Assembly: GCA_905193145.1 (NCBI GenBank)
Contig: CAJJNP010000011.1
Coordinates: forward strand, 1-35,371
Source of the DNA: an uncultured Odoribacter sp.
GTDB taxonomy: Bacteria; Bacteroidota; Bacteroidia; Bacteroidales; Marinifilaceae
Length of the DNA stretch: 35,371 bases
Direction of reading: 5' to 3'
Of this stretch, positions 8,401-15,537 are shown one piece after another. The notes under the pieces were generated by a model. That model worked only from the letters and a program-made list of their open reading frames with translations. It was not told where the DNA came from and made no database searches. Numbering within the stretch: the first letter of the stretch is position 1; the number at the start of each line of letters is the position of its first letter. The position numbers were made by a program, and so were the translations under genes.

Positions 8401-11400
8401 ATCCTTTATCCTTTCTTCGTTTCTTTGAACTGTAACCCAACCAATTCCAGTACTTTCTGCGTTATAGTGCAAGCGTCCGAAGAGAATCCTCATTAGATTC
8501 TGTTTAATAGCCTTGCCAGCTTTCTTGTTTACGTTTTGAACAAGGAGATCAGAGGCGTTATCATCTACCTCATACCACATAATAGGATTTGCGTCTCTGG
8601 TTTCCTCGAAATGCTGATTGGTAGAGTCACATCCGGCAGGGTTCGTGTAGAGCTCTCGAAATCTCTTGTAGATAGGTGACTTAATGCAATTATCTGTCTT
8701 GATAAGGTCTTCCAATGAGATCGACCTATCAAGAATATCCTTGATTTCGTTTATTTCGTCATCAATGCTATCAAGAATTCTTTGTGCGTTACGTTTTTCA
8801 CGGTTTGATGCTGCAGGATTATTCACTGTGTACTGAGCATCCTTTTTCTCCTCATAAAGTTCAGCCAGTTCCTGTTCCTTTTCTTCATAGTTGATGGATG
8901 GATCAAGTGTACAACATTGAACAATAATGTCGCGCATCAAATCGGTGTACTGATTTCTTTCAACACTATTGGCAACCACTGCAGCATCTTGACGGCTATC
9001 CGCAAAGGTTACCAACTTACGATTATGCAGAGTGGGCAACTGATAGAACAGTTCGCGAGCATACAATTGTGTTACTTTATTGAAACCTGTTCGAAAACCT
9101 CGAATTGGAGAATGGAAACCTTTGGAATGTTTGCTTGTTGCACAATGAGGACAATGACAAGGTAATGCAGGAGCATTCTTTGCAGCTTCAATATTCAGTT
9201 CGGTATCTAACGAGGGTACTGTGTATAGAAACCCTTTAACACCAGGATAAGTTTCTTCATCATCGGCGATTGTGACAAAACCGGTCTTCTCATTAAGATA
9301 TGCTAATTGCCAATAGCATTCAAAATCATCTGCATTTTTTCCAAATGATGCCTTGTGCAACATTTTCACCTCGTGCTCCCGTAACTTGCGTTCAACAAAA
9401 TCATCATCCTCCGAAGTCGGAATAGGATAAAATACGGCAAACTCCTGATAGTTGCGTTTTTCTACCATTACCTGACTTTGGCGTTCTGGAAGATCTTCAA
9501 GATTTGAGCTTGTAGGAAGGATGTTTGTCAACCATTTGTGGGTACCAGCTTCGTGATACGAGTGACGTTTGCCACCATAAAAAACAGTACCACATTGCTC
9601 ACAATAAAGAAGTTCAAGCACACGTTTATCTCCATCAATATCTCTTGAATGTGCATGTAGTTTACCTACTGGCTTGTTGTTCTCTTCATCATACTTGTTT
9701 ATGGTTGCCCACAATCCGTCAATGTTTCGGTAGAACAGATGGAAACGGAAGCGTTGCAATATTTCGCTGTTGACCTGACGGAACAAATCGTACAAACCTC
9801 TGAGTATTACGAAACCTTCAGCTGCAGCAGCATTATCGGCAGTATCGCCAAATAAAGCTGTTGCGAAATAACGGTTGAGGATATTGGACGATTCGTTTTC
9901 ACCACGACCTTTGCAGAATGGCAATGCTCTATTATGCCCCAACTCTCCAAGGTCAAATACATCGTTTAGGCGTTGGGTAATAGCCAATTCGTCCGATACA
10001 AATACATGAAGTAATTGCATCAAGCCATCTTCTTCTGACAGATTGTAACCAGATAATTCGGCAAGTTCCACCGCCACATCATGGCAAATGGCATCAATCT
10101 TATCCTTTGTGTCTTTGTTTTCTAGATATTCCTCAAAACATAGCGGGTTCTCGTAGAACAAGTCATAAACCTTCTTAAACGGTGCAGTTGGCAACACAGA
10201 CGAATAGTGCTGGTCAGGTTGCACATAATGTCCCTCTATTACATTACTTTCGGTGAACTCACAACCAAAGAAATCGTTCAAGAATTTAAGGCTTTCGGCG
10301 CGCTTTTCTCCGGACATCTCCAAAGATGCTGATGACGACAGGATCCTTAGTTGAGGGCTGTCGGGAGTTAGTCCTAGACGATTAAGTAGAAGACGAATCA
10401 GATATGCAGTTTCCGTACCTGAAGTACCACGATTAAGGTGTAATTCATCAATGATGAGGTGGAAAATATGAGACTTATCCTTTGCAAGCCATAAACGTGT
10501 TTTTTCGATGATAGGATTATCCACTTCACGCATCAGCATCATAGCCAACATGGAATAGTTGGTAATGAGTATGTCGGGAGGTGTTTGCTGCATGTCAAAA
10601 CGCGAGCGCATTTCGGATGAGGCAATTCCATCCTTGCCTTTCGTCATCTGTGAGATTGTCCTACGAACTTTATATTTGGCAAGGTTCTTTCTGTATTCAT
10701 CTTCCGTCAAACCTGTTGGGTCAAGCAACTTCAGTGTATCCTCGGTCATTTCGTCCAGTTCCTTCATTGACGAAAGAAGACTTTGATATATACGAGCATT
10801 TGAGGGTTCTTTGAACTTTGGATAGCCAGAAGTAGGTGTAGCACCATTGTATCGTCCGAAGAAGATACGGTTGCCATTTAAGCGTTCCACCATCCATTTT
10901 TGAACATCGTCGTTGTCAAGGGCATCGCGAAGACGTGTCATCTGATCTTCAACCAAAGCATTCATGGGATAGATGATCAAGGCTCTGACCGCTGCATCTC
11001 TTTGTTCATTCGGACGTTGCATTGCGCATGCGGCCAACCTTCCTGGAGTTCCTTTTGCTGCATCGGCAGGAAACTCAAAGATTTCTCTTTGTCTTAGTGC
11101 GTCACCATTATTGGCTTTCCACCACTCGTTTGTTGAATAGGTCGTAGGAGCCTTCCATTCTCTTTCTGCTTCAGCAACAATGTCTGCAAGCATAGGTAAC
11201 AGGAATGATTCAGTTTTTCCAGAACCGGTGCCAGAGGTGATAATACAATTGTTGCCTTGCAAAGCATTTCTAAGCATATCTGCCTGATGCTGATAGATAG
11301 GATAATCTCCACTAACAAGACCATTAAGCATGAATTCTTGAAATATAGAGCGTGCTTCATCATTCATCCCAGGCATATCTTCGGGTCGTAGGGTCGAGAT

Positions 11401-11616
11401 TCTCAATTTCTCGCCATTGGGAAGAATCTTATTGCAATACGATGGAAGTGGTTCAATCCACGGTTCGCGCGATGCAACCTCGTCAGTACGCAGCAATTCC
11501 TCACGTTCCGATTCTAAACTCTCGTAACGGGTTCCGAATGCCGTCTTAACATACAAGATGAAATTGTCCTTTATCTCTTTGTATGCGTATATTGGGTTTA
11601 TAAGGTATTTAGCCAT
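5425..11616 (-). CDS. Giant DEAD/DEAH-type helicase, DruE-like (DUF1998-like end)
   Basis: This 2063-residue superfamily 2 helicase has a Q-like motif (YPIYQHQADML, about 105-115) and Walker A TSGTGSGKT (128-136). The Walker B variant is DELH (390-393) and motif III is SSSAS (427-431). The second RecA lobe has MEVGVDIG (about 1308) and RVGRGGRRGQ (about 1340). About 900 residues separate the lobes, far more than in ordinary helicases. Cysteine clusters likely to bind zinc occur near 674 (CEQC), 822 (CHCPHC), 1212 (CPNC...CSGC) and 1613 (CSNPSC...CDSC). The C-terminal CDSSCYKCLKTYRN (about 1904) resembles the DUF1998/MZB domain. Size and architecture match DruE of Druantia. It is the third gene of the operon, 9 nt after the 243-aa gene, and the nuclease gene overlaps its stop. 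It probably tracks along invading DNA; the substrate is unknown. Confidence 0.85.
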   Translation of the reverse strand: MAKYLINPIYAYKEIKDNFILYVKTAFGTRYESLESEREELLRTDEVASREPWIEPLPSYCNKILPNGEKLRISTLRPEDMPGMNDEARSIFQEFMLNGLVSGDYPIYQHQADMLRNALQGNNCIITSGTGSGKTESFLLPMLADIVAEAEREWKAPTTYSTNEWWKANNGDALRQREIFEFPADAAKGTPGRLAACAMQRPNEQRDAAVRALIIYPMNALVEDQMTRLRDALDNDDVQKWMVERLNGNRIFFGRYNGATPTSGYPKFKEPSNARIYQSLLSSMKELDEMTEDTLKLLDPTGLTEDEYRKNLAKYKVRRTISQMTKGKDGIASSEMRSRFDMQQTPPDILITNYSMLAMMLMREVDNPIIEKTRLWLAKDKSHIFHLIIDELHLNRGTSGTETAYLIRLLLNRLGLTPDSPQLRILSSSASLEMSGEKRAESLKFLNDFFGCEFTESNVIEGHYVQPDQHYSSVLPTAPFKKVYDLFYENPLCFEEYLENKDTKDKIDAICHDVAVELAELSGYNLSEEDGLMQLLHVFVSDELAITQRLNDVFDLGELGHNRALPFCKGRGENESSNILNRYFATALFGDTADNAAAAEGFVILRGLYDLFRQVNSEILQRFRFHLFYRNIDGLWATINKYDEENNKPVGKLHAHSRDIDGDKRVLELLYCEQCGTVFYGGKRHSYHEAGTHKWLTNILPTSSNLEDLPERQSQVMVEKRNYQEFAVFYPIPTSEDDDFVERKLREHEVKMLHKASFGKNADDFECYWQLAYLNEKTGFVTIADDEETYPGVKGFLYTVPSLDTELNIEAAKNAPALPCHCPHCATSKHSKGFHSPIRGFRTGFNKVTQLYARELFYQLPTLHNRKLVTFADSRQDAAVVANSVERNQYTDLMRDIIVQCCTLDPSINYEEKEQELAELYEEKKDAQYTVNNPAASNREKRNAQRILDSIDDEINEIKDILDRSISLEDLIKTDNCIKSPIYKRFRELYTNPAGCDSTNQHFEETRDANPIMWYEVDDNASDLLVQNVNKKAGKAIKQNLMRILFGRLHYNAESTGIGWVTVQRNEERIKDVLTAAQTNDATAPDLHKHISNDVFMQIVNSVIRLIGNAYRYEGNPYDDEIFPRDTDAEFRNLKSKDPIRLYIYACCDKFGIPYERRNGRQTKMPNVLGQAVLDYLKAVGNKQMYLKPHTLKVRCVSPEEKGFICPNCGRIHLNPSAGICSGCFKRLDDNHTIQVEQLRSNTDLMINVVKGRPACRLHSEELSGQTDNQGERQLEFRDIVRIKSQDSNSEYLEKARSIDVLSVTTTMEVGVDIGPLQGVMLTNMPPQRFNYQQRVGRGGRRGQAYSVILTLCRGRSHDEHYFLNPHQITGDQPPTPFLSMDQYEILQRLYAKEILYYAFKAYALNHSVRLDGNTHGEFGTRQEWKDNVESIVDEVKLWLTDSNTRTFLHNTAKLLTRNEELIERLVQYAANTEQEGSLCANIDKAVADDSIVADSLAECLAEGGVLPMYGMPTRDRVLYHSLQYRNGNEISDEVSTVSRPIDQAITAFAPGASITKDKHILTSIGFTQSSIVYGDGKNGKKCIKTKSAPESPIFPLRMTFWECSNPSCKKIVTKLPDPNCADLLCDSCNSPMIPSTICTPAAFITSLSRGFDQRDDSEILVKRNGIRMENDAIRQTQNGTFGQNFTLTLRKGGKTWRVSDKEIEGCKCHVKYRLGDTHFYSQAQQWVATPVYNGTDDPKQLYTDDVVLESSDNKDVKTIIEPKEPLEKIHLAAQKITNVITLSPRTRVNGLVLEPFHCNDQGKLDFRTQGVRAAYYTLSFLIQRAIASKLDIDPTEIDIVEVLAKAGKLGEVCLADEKINGSGFVADFYSNFEDYSRRILSGDDLYFKQMLSDQHIAECDSSCYKCLKTYRNMPYHGLLDWRLGIALFRIMIDNTYKAGADGNFDYPELKGWKDLARTLLTALNEGFFRKSDGRLVYELSETTCGIPYLYDPDKTRMPIFASHPLWEGVAETQILADAVFEASMEQDEDWNSDNVITIDTFNLLRRTSNCYEYVQNQQNRQQ

Positions 11617-11625
11617 GATGGTTAT

Positions 11626-12357
11626 TTATTTTTGACCAAGTTTTAATAATATGGTGTCCGGGCTGCTAGCACTTGCATAGGTGTACGGATTTACTCCTAT
11701 ACTATAAGTTCTGCTTCCAAATGTTGACTCAGGTGTCTTACCTGTCAATAGAGTAAGGGCTCTTGCATAGAGAAGCGGAAGCCTTATTTGTTGTGGAAGA
11801 CTTAATTCTGCTGCATCAGAATTGTGCTGCACGACTTTGGCAGCAGCATAATGCATTCCCACAAAATGTCCCCAGTACTTGTCAACTTCCTGCATTCGGC
11901 CTTCTGTAATCATCACGGTTACTTCGTCTCTTGTGCCAGGGAAGAATGTTACAATGTCATTATCAGTATCGAATGTTTCCTTGTCAATCTCTTGATTTGA
12001 GATTGCTCTACCTGTTGCCAACTTGTTGGGATATATCTCTGCCATCTTGTTATAATTGATGGAACGGTAATTGCGCACCTCAAACAGATCGCGTTCTTCT
12101 GCATCAGTCTTTTGCCTCTCAATGTAATCTATTACAGATGGGAGTGTTTCGATCAAAGCATTTGCATAAATATTATCTTGGTATAATAGATTGCACCTGT
12201 CGGCTAATTCCTTGAACGAACTACGTTTTTCCGCATGGATGTAAATTGTCTGCGGCATGAGGGCATTTGCATCATCAATGAATTCAACCTGATATTCGTA
12301 TTTCTGTTGTAGTTTAACTAATTCATTGACCAAAGCAATAGTACGACCGCCAGTCAA
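11626..12357 (-). CDS. Unknown 243-aa protein of the Druantia-like operon
   Basis: I recognise no domain. The protein is soluble, without signal peptide or membrane helix. It has a central acidic segment (NQEIDKETFDTDNDIVTFFPG) followed by a helical region and a C-terminus rich in Ser, Thr and Tyr. No ATG lies at the front; the reading frame opens at TTG 12357, whose TTGA overlaps the TGA stop of the preceding gene, which suggests translational coupling. The next in-frame ATG would remove about 33 residues (MPQTIYIHAEK). It lies between the 738-aa gene and the DruE-like helicase, so it is a candidate for DruF or DruG. No function is proposed beyond being a system component. Confidence 0.65.
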   Translation of the reverse strand: MTGGRTIALVNELVKLQQKYEYQVEFIDDANALMPQTIYIHAEKRSSFKELADRCNLLYQDNIYANALIETLPSVIDYIERQKTDAEERDLFEVRNYRSINYNKMAEIYPNKLATGRAISNQEIDKETFDTDNDIVTFFPGTRDEVTVMITEGRMQEVDKYWGHFVGMHYAAAKVVQHNSDAAELSLPQQIRLPLLYARALTLLTGKTPESTFGSRTYSIGVNPYTYASASSPDTILLKLGQK

Positions 12358-14570
12358 AAGACACTTATATCTCTTTTCTGTACATTTATGGATACAATGT
12401 TTTTACCATGCATACCTGGATTTATTTCTCTGTGGAACTCTGGCGTTAGCAGAATAAGTGTGGGGCGATTCGCTGCTATAGTTAATCCGTTGCTGGTATA
12501 AGCATAATTGATGTAACCAAGGCGGAAATAATCTGCAAGGGTGTTTTGCAATGCATATTTGTCCTTGTACTCCTTTTCGTTTTCTTCAGACAAATCTAAC
12601 GCAAGACGATCCTTTATGGATTTCAACCATTCAAGTGTGATGACGTTCTTGCTGGTGTTGTAGGAGGCTGAGGTAAGAGCGTAGAGCATATAATCTCGCT
12701 CATTATATTTTGCTTGAGACAGTGTTTGCTGTGTCGCATTATTCATTTGCATGTTCAATGCACTCCAGTTGATTAGGTTCTTGCTGATAACTCTTTCTGG
12801 TAATTTAAGTCCATTGCTGAACGCATCGTCAGATACCTTGCCCCATTTATCTAACTTGATTTCCTTGAATGTAGTTGGAAGAACAAAGTCAGAGAACTTA
12901 TAAGTATGTCCGTATGGAATTGGTGTTTCGTTGCAGTACAGCTGGAATTCTTTCTGAATTTGGAATATATTAGTAAAAACTTTTAGAACCCACACATTGC
13001 GGTCATGATCATAGGTCAGTTCGGATGAGCTTCTATGAGGATCATTTACTGAAACTGCATAGATCTTGTCATTGTAGATATCAACTCCGGTAATTTGGAA
13101 TAGGGCAGGCATCAAGTTTGAGAGCAAAACCGTATCTGAGTTACCATCAGTTTTTACTTCAAGATTGTTGACAGACTTACACCTCACCTCTGATTTGAAA
13201 GTAAGATTATTGCGATGAGGAAGTTCTTCTATTGCGTGCTCAATCCTATACAGATTGTAATTGCCTTCAAATACACCTTCCATTACAGTCGTTGCTTCAT
13301 TGCTCTGAAGCCAACTGTTAAATGATGATAGTGATCCGGTTCTTACAAGCACAAAGTAAAACTCACCCTTGATAAAGTTGTTGGTGGCAATATATTTGTT
13401 TCGATATAGTTTCAGTAAATAGTAATCCGTAACGACAAAACGTCCTCTAATGGATTTCATATTCTCTTCGTAGATGCCGAAACAACCTTGTTTGTTGGCC
13501 ATTACCTTAGAGAGGAGGTATTCCTCTATAACAAAAGGTCGATTGGCATAGCCGTCACTCTTGATGTGAATCTCGGGAAGATGTTTGTTGCCTACTTCCG
13601 TAACAAAACGCATCTCTTCGAAGTCGTCAATGTCATTACAGAAGAGTTGAAGGGCAAACTTTGCATCGTTGGAATGTACATTATAATCCATCTGCAAATA
13701 GAGAGGATGGTAAGTATTGCCAGCCTCTTCCTTTACCCTTCCAGTTTTTCTGTCTTTCTCTTTAATCTTAGTAGTGCCATCCCAGTTATCATACTCATTT
13801 CTTAGAACGGATACAATATAATCCTTGAAATCTTTCTTTGTCAGTTGCTTGAATTTCGTTTGTGACAATCCTATGCTACTATAGTAGGTCTTGAAGGTAG
13901 ACATCAGACGCTCATCTTCAATGTTGGCACTAGGCACAAGGCCTCCTTTATCAAACAAGATACGGAATTTCTGCAACTTTGAAGGTGAGAGTAAACTTTC
14001 TTTCATTAGGGAATTGACATATCTGGTAGCTCCATTCTCCGACACAGTAAGACTTGACTTGAACGGCAGGTCTTTTTCTGCAGCCCATAGATCTATGTAA
14101 TTCCAAATATCATCCAATTTTATCGCTCCGAGGAAGTTGCCAACTCTTTTCTCCTTATTGATGAAGCGGTTTGTCTTCAGAAATGGCAGAAGATGACCAT
14201 AGTAATTGTTGCCATGAAGTTCTAGATCATCATTCTCACATATTGGCATTATCAGTAAGGCTACGATAGCTAGCAAGTTCTTGTAATTTTTGAATGCGAC
14301 AGCCTGCTCTTTTAATTTGACGATTTTATTTTGCAAATCATCAATATTTCTGTTACCTGTCTTAATATCTATCCAAAACTTACTTACAAAATCTGTTCGG
14401 ATAAACTCGTCCGAAAACTCTGCTGCGAATCTGTCTTTGGCGATTTCAACATTCTCTTCCTTTACAAACTCAACAAGATCCTGCAAGGTGATGTGAAATA
14501 TTACCTTGGATTCGCTTGTGTTTCTAAAATAATATTTGCAAATCAAATCATTCCAAGAATCGTAAGTCAT
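12354..14570 (-). CDS. Unknown 738-aa protein of the Druantia-like operon
   Basis: This is the first large gene of the operon, with ATG 14570 behind a good ribosome site (AGGAG, 8 nt upstream). No catalytic motif was recognised. The N-terminal 280 residues look mainly helical. The middle (about 290-560) is richer in strand-like segments, and the C-terminal 120 residues (ERDYMLYALTSASYN... to LADYFRLGYINYAY) resemble a winged-helix or helical module. It lacks signal peptide and membrane segments. Position and size make it a candidate for DruF or DruG in a type II Druantia system; a DNA-recognition or scaffolding role would be a guess. Codon use and low GC resemble the other operon genes. Confidence 0.75.
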   Translation of the reverse strand: MTYDSWNDLICKYYFRNTSESKVIFHITLQDLVEFVKEENVEIAKDRFAAEFSDEFIRTDFVSKFWIDIKTGNRNIDDLQNKIVKLKEQAVAFKNYKNLLAIVALLIMPICENDDLELHGNNYYGHLLPFLKTNRFINKEKRVGNFLGAIKLDDIWNYIDLWAAEKDLPFKSSLTVSENGATRYVNSLMKESLLSPSKLQKFRILFDKGGLVPSANIEDERLMSTFKTYYSSIGLSQTKFKQLTKKDFKDYIVSVLRNEYDNWDGTTKIKEKDRKTGRVKEEAGNTYHPLYLQMDYNVHSNDAKFALQLFCNDIDDFEEMRFVTEVGNKHLPEIHIKSDGYANRPFVIEEYLLSKVMANKQGCFGIYEENMKSIRGRFVVTDYYLLKLYRNKYIATNNFIKGEFYFVLVRTGSLSSFNSWLQSNEATTVMEGVFEGNYNLYRIEHAIEELPHRNNLTFKSEVRCKSVNNLEVKTDGNSDTVLLSNLMPALFQITGVDIYNDKIYAVSVNDPHRSSSELTYDHDRNVWVLKVFTNIFQIQKEFQLYCNETPIPYGHTYKFSDFVLPTTFKEIKLDKWGKVSDDAFSNGLKLPERVISKNLINWSALNMQMNNATQQTLSQAKYNERDYMLYALTSASYNTSKNVITLEWLKSIKDRLALDLSEENEKEYKDKYALQNTLADYFRLGYINYAYTSNGLTIAANRPTLILLTPEFHREINPGMHGKNIVSINVQKRDISVF

Positions 14571-14669
14571 ACATTCAATCTCCTATGCATTAATTGATAA
14601 AATTAACACTTGGTGCTATTGCTAAAATCACACTGTTAACTTTTCCCATTCTTCTCTCCAATCATGCAG

Positions 14670-14819
14670 CTACAACTTGAACGGTAAAAATATCTGAAGG
14701 TTACTCTCCCGATCTTCATATTCAATGGCAGGAGAGGCTACATTGTCATAGCAATATTTAAACGAGGTAAAACATTCACCTTGTGTCTCATTTGCTATAA
14801 ATTTTAAAATCTTATCCAT
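14670..14819 (-). CDS. Small ORF (49 aa) leading the Druantia-like operon
   Basis: This ORF begins with ATG 14819 and reads MDKILKFIANETQGE..., ending ...NLQIFLPFKL at a TAG (14670-14672). The composition is protein-like and it lies between the operon promoter and the first large gene. The same frame stays open after the TAG for 13 more protein-like codons (LHDWREEWEKLTV) until TGA at 14628-14630. It may be a short leader peptide, or a small gene truncated by a stop. The ribosome site (AAGA) is weak. No family was recognised. Confidence 0.45.
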   Translation of the reverse strand: MDKILKFIANETQGECFTSFKYCYDNVASPAIEYEDRESNLQIFLPFKL

Positions 14820-14831
14820 CTGCCAATCTTA

Positions 14832-14868
14832 AATAATCGTGATTATTAATTAATCTCTAGGTAGAGAT
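14832..14868. promoter_or_regulatory. Two 7-2-7 palindromes, candidate operators
   Basis: AATAATC-GT-GATTATT (14832-14847) and ATCTCTA-GG-TAGAGAT (14853-14868) are perfect palindromes with 2-nt centres, separated by 5 nt. They lie just downstream of the -7 box for the operon. Two such sites side by side fit a dimeric repressor, but their sequences differ from each other. A single 7-2-7 palindrome is expected by chance a few times in this window; the close pair is less likely. Confidence 0.4.
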
Positions 14869-14881
14869 AACCCAATCTTTG

Positions 14882-14889
14882 CAAAATTA
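14882..14889 (-). promoter_or_regulatory. -7-like box of the Druantia-like operon
   Basis: The minus strand reads TAATTTTG followed by C, matching TAnnTTTG, 63 nt before the small ORF start at 14819. The nearest TTTG upstream is only 12 nt away, so the -33 element is poor or atypical. Confidence 0.4.
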
Positions 14890-14973
14890 ATGAAAATTTG
14901 CCAAATGGAGGTATAAAGAGGTGAGAAAATGTGCTTTACAGGTTATTAATTATAGTTTTAGTCATTACACATC

Positions 14974-15004
14974 TTGACTATTTCCCATATTTTTCGTAAC
15001 TTTA
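14974..15004 (+). promoter_or_regulatory. Candidate promoter of the VbhA-like gene
   Basis: TTGAC at 14974-14978 and TAACTTTA at 14997-15004 resemble -33 and -7 elements, with 18 nt between. The ATG at 15016 lies only 11 nt after the -7 box, so the transcript would be almost leaderless if this is correct. Confidence 0.3.
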
Positions 15005-15015
15005 TAAGAAAAATC

Positions 15016-15336
15016 ATGGGACTATTTGAGGAATATAAGAAACATCCTGATAAGGATATTAGAGAAAGGGCGAACAATTGGAGTGCTGCAATAGGCTTAC
15101 AGAATGTAGATGGGCTTAGCGTGTCTGAATTTCTGATTCAACTTGCTCGACAACAGATTGAGGGCAAGATTACTATGGAGGAAGTTACCCAAAGACTCAA
15201 TGAGCATTACAAGCATAGAAAACTTTATAGTTCAACTTATGAGATTGTCCCACCCAACTCAGAAATGATCAAAAGAATGAAAGAGGAAAACGAACTCAGA
15301 CGCCCAAAGATGTATGAACAGGATTCAACCATTTGA
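15016..15336 (+). CDS. VbhA-type antitoxin-like protein, no Fic partner seen
   Basis: From ATG 15016 the product is 106 residues (an in-frame TTG at 14974 would add 14). Residues 20-66 read NWSAAIGLQNVDGL...SEFLIQLARQQIEGKITMEEVTQRLNEHY. That is the pattern of VbhA-like antitoxin domains: a helix, a Gly, then IxGxIT-xEE and a closing helix. In known pairs this domain blocks the ATP site of a Fic AMP-transferase through an S/T-xxx-E-G/N motif. Here the equivalent is R-QQI-EG, so the Ser/Thr is not present. No Fic gene follows; the next gene is an ATPase. It may be an orphan antitoxin left after loss of its toxin, or a relative with a different job. The C-terminal 35 residues are charged and look unstructured. 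Confidence 0.55.
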   Translation: MGLFEEYKKHPDKDIRERANNWSAAIGLQNVDGLSVSEFLIQLARQQIEGKITMEEVTQRLNEHYKHRKLYSSTYEIVPPNSEMIKRMKEENELRRPKMYEQDSTI

Positions 15337-15390
15337 AATTCTTGACTGTTGATGTAATAATTTCAGTTGAATATAAAATGTTGCCGACTG

Positions 15391-15415
15391 AACTCGTGAG
15401 CCACACTCACGAGTT
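15391..15415 (+). terminator. Hairpin after the VbhA-like gene
   Basis: AACTCGTGAG and CTCACGAGTT form a perfect 10-bp stem with loop CCACA. It lies 55 nt after the gene's stop. Only a weak T-rich stretch follows, so the terminator role is probable rather than sure. Confidence 0.5.
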
Positions 15416-15451
15416 GAATTATTCTACTTTTGCAAATTGTTATCGCATAAT

Positions 15452-15482
15452 TTTGCCGAATAAGAAAAGTGTATTATATTTG
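15452..15482 (+). promoter_or_regulatory. Bacteroides-type promoter of the ATPase gene
   Basis: TTTG (15452-15455), 19 nt, then TATATTTG (15475-15482) match the Bacteroides -33/-7 consensus TTTG/TAnnTTTG at the proper spacing. The leader before ATG 15538 contains a small hairpin, CGAAAC-CACC-GTTTCG. Confidence 0.75.
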
Positions 15483-15537
15483 CAGTTGCGAAACCACCGT
15501 TTCGGAAACAGATATTTCGGAACTAAAATAGAAGCGT

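Larger units (their letters stand above)
3221..14570 (-). other. Druantia type II-like defence operon
   Basis: Five minus-strand genes run 738 aa, 243 aa, 2063 aa helicase, PD-(D/E)XK nuclease, cytosine methyltransferase. The joins are a 4-nt overlap, a 9-nt gap, a 4-nt overlap (ATGA) and a 3-nt gap, so they should be one transcript with coupled translation. Druantia type II is known as druM, druF, druG and druE: a 5-cytosine methyltransferase, two uncharacterised proteins and a very large helicase. This cluster has those kinds of parts plus one more gene. Assignment of F and G to particular genes is not possible by eye. Confidence 0.65.

Noticed and set aside
3221..14570. DISARM system
   Set aside because: A cytosine methyltransferase and a DUF1998-like helicase occur in DISARM too, but there is no separate DrmB-like DUF1998 protein and no PLD-type DrmC. 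The single 2063-aa helicase fits DruE better.
14571..15015. tRNA gene as an integration target
   Set aside because: No cloverleaf or T-loop GTTCRANNC sequence was seen here or near 17100-17340.
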